Shown one piece after another: positions 1 through 5,453 of a DNA stretch of 6,150 bases. The translations under genes were made by a program, and so were the position numbers. Every line of letters begins with the position of its first letter. Position 1 is the stretch's first letter. The notes under the pieces are model-generated. The model was not told the origin of the DNA. It did not search any database and worked only from the letters and a program-made list of their open reading frames with translations. This DNA comes from JANNSW01 sp031431235 (lineage in GTDB: Bacteria; Pseudomonadota; Alphaproteobacteria; Rhizobiales; Hyphomicrobiaceae), in contig JANPDA010000174.1 in assembly GCA_031431235.1 (NCBI GenBank), forward strand, positions 1 to 6,150, in the 5' to 3' direction.

Positions 1-309
1 CGCGACGGGGTCGTTGCACTGCGAACGGCATTCCGGCCTGGCTTGAGGCTCGCAGGTCAGGCCGGCGGCGGCCGGCTCGGGGTGCCGCTCCTCGTCACCA
101 TCGAGGACAATGGACCAGGCGTACCCGAGCCGCTGCGGGCGCACCTGTTCGAGGCTTTCGTCACCTCCAAGCCAGGCGGCACCGGCCTCGGCCTCGCGCT
201 CGTCGCCAAGATCGCCGAGGAGCATGGTGGGTTCGTCGATCTGGTGCAGCAGGGCGGGCGCACGCGTTTCCGCCTCGCCTTGCCGGTCATGAAGGAGCCG
301 GATGCATGA
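1..309 (+). CDS. ntrB: Nitrogen regulation sensor kinase/phosphatase NtrB, C-terminal part (5' end outside window)
   Basis: The reading frame is open from the first base and ends at TGA (307-309), so the last 102 residues of a longer protein are present. They form the C-terminal part of a GHKL histidine-kinase ATPase domain. The G1 box is DNGPGVP (fragment residues 36-42), the F-box is FEAFVTSK (50-57) and the G2 box is GGTGLGLALVAKI (59-71). The PAS sensor domain, the phospho-accepting His and the N-box lie upstream of the window. NtrB is a cytoplasmic kinase that phosphorylates NtrC under nitrogen limitation and, with PII bound, dephosphorylates it. The pattern of the boxes and the overlapping downstream NtrC gene support NtrB over other kinases. 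The stop overlaps the ntrC start (ATGA), which points to translational coupling. An internal TTG at 43 is not the start, because the homologous sequence continues upstream of it. Confidence 0.93.
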   Translation, partial: RDGVVALRTAFRPGLRLAGQAGGGRLGVPLLVTIEDNGPGVPEPLRAHLFEAFVTSKPGGTGLGLALVAKIAEEHGGFVDLVQQGGRTRFRLALPVMKEPDA

Positions 310-1751
310 GGCCACGCCACATTCTAGTTGCCGACGACGACGCCGCCATTCGCATCGTGCTCAATCAGGCGCTCGCGCGCGCCGGCTACATCCCGCGTGT
401 CGCCAGCAATGCGGCGACGCTCTGGCGCTGGGTGCAGCAGGGCGAGGGCGACCTCGTCGTCACCGATGTGGTGATGCCCGACGAGAATGCCTTCGACCTC
501 ATTCCGCGCATCAAGCGCCTGCGCCCCGACCTGCCGATCATCGTCATGAGCGCGCAAAGCACTGTGCTGACGGCAATCACGGCGGCCGAGCGGGGAGCAT
601 TCGACTACCTCGCCAAGCCCTTCGATCTGAAGGTGCTGCTGGCGGTGATCGAGCGTGCCTTGGCCGAGCCGACGCAGGCGCGAAAAGTCGCCCCGGCGGC
701 GTCCGAGGCCGAGGAGCGCCTCCCACTGATTGGCCGCTCGCCAGCGATGCAGGAGATCTACCGGGTGATCGCGCGCCTCACTCAGACCGATCTGACGGTC
801 ATGATCACGGGCGAATCCGGGACCGGCAAGGAGCTGGTCGCACGCGCGCTCCACGACTACTCGCGGCGGAAATCGGCGCCTTTCGTTGCCGTCAACATGG
901 CGGCGATCCCGCGCGACCTGATCGAATCCGAGCTGTTCGGCCACGAGAAAGGCGCCTTCACCGGCGCGCAATCCCGCAGCCCCGGCCGCTTCGAGCAGGC
1001 CTCGGGCGGATCCCTCTTCCTCGATGAGATCGGCGACATGCCGATGGAGGCCCAGACCCGGCTGCTGCGGGTGCTGCAGCAGGGCGAGTTTACCATGGTC
1101 GGGGGGCGCGCCATGATCCGAACCGACGTGCGCATCATCGCCGCGACCCATCGCAACCTGAAGGTGCTGATCGGCGAGGGGCTGTTCCGGGAGGATCTCT
1201 ACTACCGGCTGAACGTGGTGCCGCTGCGGCTGCCTCCCTTGCGCGAGCGCTTCGAGGACATTCCCGATCTCGCCCGCCATTTCTTGAAGGAGGCGGCCCG
1301 TGCAGGCCTTGCCGACCATACGATCGACGGCGCCGCGCTCGATCGGCTGAAGCGGCATCCGTTTCCCGGCAATGTTCGCGAGCTGGAGAACCTGATGCGC
1401 CGCCTCGCGGCGCTGCACGCCCAGGAGACGATCACCGCCGACCTGGTCGAGGCCGAGATCGACGCCACTGCCGAGCCGGTTGGCGTGCCGGTCAGCCAGC
1501 CGCGGGGACTCGGGGAAGCGGTCGAAGCCCACCTCGCCGCCTATTTCGCGGGCTTTGCTGGTGCGCTGCCCCCGCCCGGGCTCTACGACCGCATGCTCGC
1601 CGAGATCGAGCCGCCATTGCTCGTGGCCGCGCTCGCCGCCACCCGCGGCAACCAGTTGAAGGCGGCCGAATTGCTCGGGTTGAACCGCAACACGCTGCGA
1701 AAGAAGCTGCGCGAGCGCGGCATCGATCCGGGCCCGGCCGGGCGGGGGTGA
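306..1751 (+). CDS. ntrC: Nitrogen assimilation response regulator NtrC (sigma-54-dependent activator)
   Basis: This 481-residue protein has the full NtrC layout. The receiver domain (about 1-120) has the acidic pocket D10-D12, phospho-acceptor D54 in VTDVVMP, S82 and K104. The AAA+ domain (about 139-375) has Walker A GESGTGKE (169-176), the sigma-54 contact loop GAFTGA (216-221), Walker B SLFLDE (236-241), sensor I near 276-285, the arginine-finger segment FREDLYYRLNV (294-304) and sensor II GNVREL (354-359). A Fis-type helix-turn-helix ends the protein (about 448-472, with AAELLGLNRNTLRKKL). All key residues are intact, so it should be an active, phosphorylation-controlled ATPase that opens sigma-54 promoters of nitrogen-assimilation genes. 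The ATG start overlaps the ntrB stop by 4 bases and has a good ribosome site, AAGGAG at 292-297, 8 bases upstream. The receiver segment NAFDLIPRIKRLRPDLPIIV is typical of alphaproteobacterial NtrC rather than NtrX. The gene that follows is convergent, so ntrBC ends the operon here. Confidence 0.96.
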   Translation: MRPRHILVADDDAAIRIVLNQALARAGYIPRVASNAATLWRWVQQGEGDLVVTDVVMPDENAFDLIPRIKRLRPDLPIIVMSAQSTVLTAITAAERGAFDYLAKPFDLKVLLAVIERALAEPTQARKVAPAASEAEERLPLIGRSPAMQEIYRVIARLTQTDLTVMITGESGTGKELVARALHDYSRRKSAPFVAVNMAAIPRDLIESELFGHEKGAFTGAQSRSPGRFEQASGGSLFLDEIGDMPMEAQTRLLRVLQQGEFTMVGGRAMIRTDVRIIAATHRNLKVLIGEGLFREDLYYRLNVVPLRLPPLRERFEDIPDLARHFLKEAARAGLADHTIDGAALDRLKRHPFPGNVRELENLMRRLAALHAQETITADLVEAEIDATAEPVGVPVSQPRGLGEAVEAHLAAYFAGFAGALPPPGLYDRMLAEIEPPLLVAALAATRGNQLKAAELLGLNRNTLRKKLRERGIDPGPAGRG

Positions 1752-1760
1752 TCTCGTGGG

Positions 1761-1807
1761 ATCGCCAAGTCGCCAAATCGTGATGGCTGATTTGGCGACT
1801 TCGCGAT
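1761..1807. terminator. Long inverted repeat between convergent ntrC and mazG, probable bidirectional terminator
   Basis: AAGTCGCCAAATC (1767-1779) is matched perfectly by GATTTGGCGACTT (1789-1801) around a 9-base loop. After one C/C mismatch (1766/1802) the stem continues for 5 more pairs (ATCGC 1761-1765 with GCGAT 1803-1807), giving 18 paired positions. It starts 10 bases after the ntrC stop and ends 1 base before the mazG stop codon. On the plus strand the stem runs into a short T run (1807-1810), modest support for an intrinsic terminator. On the minus strand there is no clear T tract. The stem is composed of TCGCCAA-like octamers, so it may also be a decayed repeat element serving as a terminator. 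Confidence 0.65.
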
Positions 1808-1808
1808 T

Positions 1809-2618
1809 TTACGAATTGGCGAGCGGCTTCTCCTCCGCCTTGGCTTCGTCCCACAGCCGGTCCATCTCGGCGAGGTCGCTCTGGGCAGGCGTCTTGCCGC
1901 GCTCGGCGAGCTTCTGCTCGATGCGTTGGAAGCGGCGGGTGAATTTCTCGTTGGTGCGCCGCAGTGCTGCCTCGGGATCGAGCAACAGGTGACGCGCCAC
2001 GTTGGCCATCACGAACAGGAGGTCACCGAGCTCGGCCTCGATACCGTCCTGCTCGCCAGCCTCGAGCATCTCGGCGAGCTCGGCCAATTCCTCGCGCATC
2101 TTGGCGAGGACTGGCGCGAGCGAGGGCCAGTCGAAGCCGACCTGCGCGGCCTTCCCCTGCAGCTTCACGGCACGCGTGAGCGCGGGCATGGCGAGAGGTA
2201 CGTCAGCGAGCAGCGAGACTGGCTCACCCTTGCCCGCCTTCTCCTCCGCCTTGATTTTCTCCCAGAACCCAGCGGCGACGCCGGCAGAGCGCGTGGCCTC
2301 ATCGCCGAAAACATGCGGGTGGCGGCGGATCATCTTCGTCGTGATGGCGTGGGCCACGTCGTCGAACGAAAAAGCGCCTTCCTCTTTCGCCATCTGGGCG
2401 TGATAGACGACCTGCAGCAGCAGGTCGCCCAACTCCTCCTTCAGATCGCCCCGGGTGCCGTGCTCGATGGCGTCGGCGACTTCATAGGCCTCCTCGATCG
2501 TGTAGGGGGCGATCGAGCGGAAATCCTGCTCGAGGTCCCAGGGGCAGCCGCTGCCGGGCGTCCGCAACGCCGCCATGACGTCGAGCAGGTCGCGGAGGGT
2601 CTTGCGGTCTTTGCGCAT
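1809..2618 (-). CDS. mazG: Nucleoside triphosphate pyrophosphohydrolase MazG
   Basis: This 269-residue protein matches the usual MazG length (about 260-280) and has the two tandem MazG domains of the E. coli type. The N-terminal domain carries the Mg-binding pattern EEAYE (E42, E43, E46) with EELGD (E61, E62, D65), after the conserved GCPWD segment (24-28). The C-terminal domain carries EELAE (176-180) and EAELGD (194-199), then a FTRRFQRIE segment (226-234) and a basic/acidic tail. MazG hydrolyses NTPs and dNTPs to NMPs plus pyrophosphate in the cytoplasm, and in some bacteria tempers stress signalling and removes damaged nucleotides. I chose the ATG at 2618 because GAGGA lies 4 bases upstream and the sequence MRKDRKTLRDLLDVMAALR begins family-like homology there. 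An in-frame extension to 2792 would run across the start of the divergent gene and has no MazG character. The last residues (LANS) and the stop are encoded within the TCGCCAA-type repeats at 1761-1823. The gene is monocistronic here. Confidence 0.95.
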   Translation of the reverse strand: MRKDRKTLRDLLDVMAALRTPGSGCPWDLEQDFRSIAPYTIEEAYEVADAIEHGTRGDLKEELGDLLLQVVYHAQMAKEEGAFSFDDVAHAITTKMIRRHPHVFGDEATRSAGVAAGFWEKIKAEEKAGKGEPVSLLADVPLAMPALTRAVKLQGKAAQVGFDWPSLAPVLAKMREELAELAEMLEAGEQDGIEAELGDLLFVMANVARHLLLDPEAALRRTNEKFTRRFQRIEQKLAERGKTPAQSDLAEMDRLWDEAKAEEKPLANS

Positions 2619-2742
2619 GGGGTCCTCGATCGGTGAACGTCCTCGTATACAACCAGACGGCGGGCAATGCCTTGACCACGTCGCAAGCCCGCCGCAAACA
2701 GTCCTGAACGGAGCGGCGGCCCCGGGCGCCCGCGGAGGGACC
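2619..2742. promoter_or_regulatory. Divergent intergenic region between mazG and the membrane protein gene, expected to hold both promoters
   Basis: Both flanking genes point away from this 124-base stretch, so each should have its promoter here. For the plus-strand gene, TTGACC (2672-2677) is a good -35 match. The hexamer 17 bases further on (CAAACA, 2695-2700) is a poor -10. For mazG, the minus-strand hexamer TATACG (2649-2644) could be a -10, but no matching -35 is visible. An imperfect dyad, GGCGGGC (2659-2665) with GCCCGCC (2687-2693), spans the presumed -35 region and could be an operator or chance in GC-rich DNA. Ribosome sites are GAGGA for mazG (2627-2623, minus strand) and GGAGGGA for the membrane protein (2734-2740). 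The location is well supported; the individual promoter elements are weak guesses. Confidence 0.35.
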
Positions 2743-3489
2743 ATGCGCATCCTTGCGAATATTCTCATCTTCGCGCTCGAGGTGGCGGGCATCGTTGCCG
2801 TGGCAGTGTTTGCCTTCCATCATCCGCTCGCCTTCGCCGCCACTTCGGCCGGCCTCGCGTTGCTGCTTGGTCTGGTGCTCGAGCATCAGCGGCTGCGTCA
2901 CGAGCTGCCCTTCTATTTCGATCGCAAGCTGCCCGGTCTGTCGCTGGGCACCTGGGCCGTTGCCATCGCCGAAGCCAGCGTGAAGGCAATACTTGCAGGG
3001 CTGGTCGCCCTCTTGACCTTCAGCGGCACCGATCAGGTGCGGCTCGTCTGGATCGCGATCCTGTTTGGTGCGACGATGTTTGCCGGCACCAGCATCTTGC
3101 GGCGGCTGGTGCTCAGCCTTGGCGCGGCGCCGACCCGCTGGGGTTATTTCCGATTGGCGGCTCCGCTCGGCCTGCTGTTTTCGCTCGCACTCTCGATTCT
3201 GCTGCCGCCGGTCTCGCTAGGGGAGGTCGGTAGCTACGCGACGTTCCAATTGCCATCGCGGCCCAGCATCGCGCAAGCGAGCGAGTTCCTCTATCTGCTG
3301 AAGAGCAGCTTCGATCAAATGATCGTCTCGCTGCTGTCGCAGGTGATGAACGTGAATGGCGCCCGCATCGTCGGCGCGGTGCTCTCGACCAACGTGTTCA
3401 CGGGCTTTGTCGCCGCGAGCTATGTAGTTGTGATCGCCGAGCTGGTGCGCCGCCTCGAGGCCGGTGCCGCCCGGCTGCTCGGCGAGTAG
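2743..3489 (+). CDS. Unrecognised multi-pass inner-membrane protein
   Basis: I do not recognise a family for this 248-residue protein. Hydrophobic stretches suggest about six membrane segments: residues 5-25, 29-47, 72-93, 101-117, 135-155 and 217-234. Between the second and third lies a polar, charged segment (48-65, EHQRLRHELPFYFDRKLPG), and basic residues RR (120-121) follow the fourth, consistent with cytoplasmic loops. A longer, more polar stretch (about 157-215) containing amphipathic helix-like sequence precedes the last segment. The C-terminal tail is charged (LVRRLEAGAARLLGE). There are no Cys residues, no ATPase motif and no obvious catalytic pattern. The ATG at 2743 is preferred over an upstream in-frame start at 2575, because GGAGGGA lies just upstream (2734-2740), the hydrophobic sequence starts there, and the longer form would overlap mazG. 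Codon use is like its neighbours, so it looks like a real resident gene. It stands alone between mazG (divergent) and glmS (convergent), so context gives no functional clue. Confidence 0.8.
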   Translation: MRILANILIFALEVAGIVAVAVFAFHHPLAFAATSAGLALLLGLVLEHQRLRHELPFYFDRKLPGLSLGTWAVAIAEASVKAILAGLVALLTFSGTDQVRLVWIAILFGATMFAGTSILRRLVLSLGAAPTRWGYFRLAAPLGLLFSLALSILLPPVSLGEVGSYATFQLPSRPSIAQASEFLYLLKSSFDQMIVSLLSQVMNVNGARIVGAVLSTNVFTGFVAASYVVVIAELVRRLEAGAARLLGE

Positions 3490-3515
3490 CGGCAGGCTCC
3501 ATCGGTTGCCACAAG

Positions 3516-3555
3516 CACCCGGCATCCCGGATCGGCCGATCCGGGATGCCGGGTG
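3516..3555. repeat. Perfect 40-base palindrome between convergent genes, possible bidirectional terminator or extragenic palindromic repeat
   Basis: CACCCGGCATCCCGGATCGG (3516-3535) is followed directly by its exact reverse complement (3536-3555), with no spacer. Outer bases TGCCA (3507-3511) and TGGCA (3557-3561) can extend the stem across a small asymmetric bulge. The element sits almost centrally in the 95-base gap, 26 bases after the membrane-protein stop and 29 bases after the glmS stop. That position fits a two-way terminator. However, neither strand has a T run after the stem, so it is not a textbook intrinsic terminator. It could instead be a dispersed palindromic element that has landed in a gene-end gap, or a structure protecting both mRNA ends. 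The palindrome itself is certain; its role is inferred. Confidence 0.8.
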
Positions 3556-3584
3556 TTGGCACGGTTGGGAGCGCCCCGATTGGC

Positions 3585-5405
3585 CTACTCGACTGTCACC
3601 GACTTCGCGAGGTTGCGCGGCTGGTCGACGTCGGTGCCCATCAGCACGGCCGTGTGGTAGGCGAGCAGCTGCACCGGAATGGCGGTCAGCAGTGGGCTCA
3701 CGAACGGATGGGCCTTGGGCAGCCGTACCGTCGCCGCCACGTCACAGCCGACGCGACCTGGATCCGCGTCCGTGATCAGGATGATCTGGCCGCCGCGTGC
3801 CGCCACCTCCTGCATGTTGGACACGGTCTTCTCGAACAGGTCGTCCTGTGGCGCAACCACGATCACCGGCACATTCTCGTCGATGAGCGCGATCGGCCCG
3901 TGCTTCAACTCGCCCGCCGCATAGCCTTCCGCGTGGATGTAGGAGATCTCCTTCAGCTTCAAGGCGCCTTCGAGCGCGATCGGATAGCTGATGCCGCGGC
4001 CCAGGTAGAGCACGTCGCGGGCCTTGGAGAGCCGGTGGGCGAGCTCGATGAAATGATCCTCGTCGCGCAGGATGGTCGAGATGTGGCGCGGCACCTCCAT
4101 CAGTGCATCGACGATCTCGAGCTCGGTCTTGGCATCGAGCACACCACGCGCCCGGCCTGCAGCCAGCGCGAGGCATGCCAGAACCGCCAGCTGGCAGGTG
4201 AAAGCTTTGGTCGAGGCGACGCCGATCTCGGGGCCGGCCAGCGTCGAAAGCAGCGCGTCCGACTCGCGCGCGATGGTCGAGGTGCGCACGTTGCAGATCG
4301 AGGCGATCTTCTGCCCCGCTGCCTTGCAATAGCGCAGCGTTGCCAGCGTGTCGGCGGTCTCGCCCGACTGCGAGACGAATACGGCGAGGCCTTCAGGCTC
4401 GAGTGGCACCTCGCGATAGCGAAACTCGGAAGCGACGTCGATCTCGACCGGCAGACGCGCGACGCGCTCGAGCCAGTACTTGCCCACGAGCCCCGCGTAA
4501 TAGGCGGTCCCGCACGCCGAGATGGTGACGCGGCGGACCTTGGCGAGATCGACGCCGAGATCGGGGAAGCGGGCGTGGCCGGCGGACAGGTCGAGATAGT
4601 TGGCGAGGGTGTGGGCGATCACCTCGGGCTGCTCGTGGATCTCCTTCAGCATGAAATGGCGATGATTGCCCTTGTCGACCAGGAGTGCGCTCGCAACCGA
4701 GCGGATCATCGGCCGCTCGACGGCGGCACCCGTCCTGTCGAAGATCTCCAGCCGGTCGCGGTGCAGCACGGTCCAGTCGCCGTCATCGAGATAGGTGATC
4801 GCATCGGTGAATGGGGCAAGCGCGATCGCGTCCGAGCCCAGGTACATCTCGCCCTCGCCATGGCCGACGGCGAGCGGGCTCCCCTGACGCGCGCCGATCA
4901 TCAGATCGTCGTGACCGGCAAAGATGATGGCGAGTGCGAACGCGCCCTGCAGATGGCCGAGCGTGTCGCGCACAGCCTCCTTGGGCGTGAGGCCGCGGTC
5001 GAGATTGCGGGTGATGTGGTGGACGATCGTCTCGGTATCGGTGTCGGAGGCGAACTTGTAGCCGTCGCGGCCGAGCTCCTCGCGCAAATCGCGGAAGTTC
5101 TCGATGATCCCATTGTGGACGACCGAGACCTTGGCGGACATGTGCGGGTGCGCGTTCCTCTCGGTCGGCGCGCCATGGGTCGCCCAGCGGGTGTGGCCGA
5201 TGCCGGTGCGACCGGGGAGCGGCGACCCGGCGAGCCGGTTCTCGAGGTTTTTCAACTTGCCCTCGGACCGGCGGCGATCGAGGTGGCCGTTCAGGACGGT
5301 CGCGACGCCGGCCGAATCATAGCCGCGGTATTCGAGGCGCTTCAGCGCATCGACCAGACTGGGCGCCACCATGTCCTTGCCGAGAATTCCGACGATGCCG
5401 CACAT
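3585..5405 (-). CDS. glmS: Glutamine--fructose-6-phosphate aminotransferase (isomerizing) GlmS
   Basis: This 606-residue protein has almost the same length as E. coli GlmS (about 608-609). It converts fructose-6-phosphate and glutamine to glucosamine-6-phosphate, the first committed step to UDP-GlcNAc, in the cytoplasm. The N-terminal glutaminase domain (2-about 240) starts MCGIVGI, so C2 becomes the N-terminal nucleophile after Met removal. R73, W74 (HTRWATHGAP), N98-G99 and D123 are also present. Two SIS sugar-isomerase domains follow. The first (about 285-420) has SACGTAYYAG (296-305) and SQSGET (345-350). The second (about 455-590) has K483, E486 and H502 in the KLKEISYIHAEGYAAGELKHG region. 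The tail LAKSVTVE carries the conserved K601. All catalytic residues are intact. The ATG at 5405 is fixed by the required Cys at position 2, with AGAGG (5417-5413) about 7 bases upstream. It lies 48 bases after glmU on the same strand. No glmS ribozyme is evident in this short leader. Confidence 0.98.
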   Translation of the reverse strand: MCGIVGILGKDMVAPSLVDALKRLEYRGYDSAGVATVLNGHLDRRRSEGKLKNLENRLAGSPLPGRTGIGHTRWATHGAPTERNAHPHMSAKVSVVHNGIIENFRDLREELGRDGYKFASDTDTETIVHHITRNLDRGLTPKEAVRDTLGHLQGAFALAIIFAGHDDLMIGARQGSPLAVGHGEGEMYLGSDAIALAPFTDAITYLDDGDWTVLHRDRLEIFDRTGAAVERPMIRSVASALLVDKGNHRHFMLKEIHEQPEVIAHTLANYLDLSAGHARFPDLGVDLAKVRRVTISACGTAYYAGLVGKYWLERVARLPVEIDVASEFRYREVPLEPEGLAVFVSQSGETADTLATLRYCKAAGQKIASICNVRTSTIARESDALLSTLAGPEIGVASTKAFTCQLAVLACLALAAGRARGVLDAKTELEIVDALMEVPRHISTILRDEDHFIELAHRLSKARDVLYLGRGISYPIALEGALKLKEISYIHAEGYAAGELKHGPIALIDENVPVIVVAPQDDLFEKTVSNMQEVAARGGQIILITDADPGRVGCDVAATVRLPKAHPFVSPLLTAIPVQLLAYHTAVLMGTDVDQPRNLAKSVTVE

Positions 5406-5453
5406 GGAGTAACCTCTTTCTCGTTTGCCGACTGCTGCTGCCCTGGCGGGACG

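Noticed and set aside
302..1027. 241-codon plus-strand frame overlapping the start of ntrC
   Set aside because: It is out of frame with NtrC, and its translation is very rich in Arg, Ala and His as expected for a shifted GC-rich frame. NtrC in the other frame has every family motif.
324..1532. 402-codon open frame on the minus strand across ntrC
   Set aside because: It lies fully antisense to an intact, motif-complete NtrC. Long shadow frames are expected opposite GC-rich genes with strong third-position bias, and the translation is low-complexity with no recognisable domain.
1926..2636. 236-codon plus-strand frame opposite mazG
   Set aside because: It is antisense to a clear two-domain MazG, has no ribosome site that I can see and no recognisable domain.
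2575..2742. N-terminal extension of the membrane protein to 2575
   Set aside because: It would overlap the mazG start, the added residues are Arg-rich and not membrane-like, and a strong ribosome site precedes the ATG at 2743.
2619..2792. N-terminal extension of MazG to an upstream start at 2792
   Set aside because: The added 58 residues have no MazG character, and the extension would overlap the divergent membrane gene. The ATG at 2618 has a ribosome site and starts the homology.
3742..4329. 195-codon minus-strand frame inside glmS
   Set aside because: It is an out-of-frame Arg/Ala-rich shadow within the intact GlmS isomerase domains.
5406..5453. glmS leader considered as a ribozyme or riboswitch
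   Set aside because: Only 48 bases separate glmU from glmS, too short for a glmS ribozyme, and that element is known mainly from Firmicutes and related Gram-positive bacteria.
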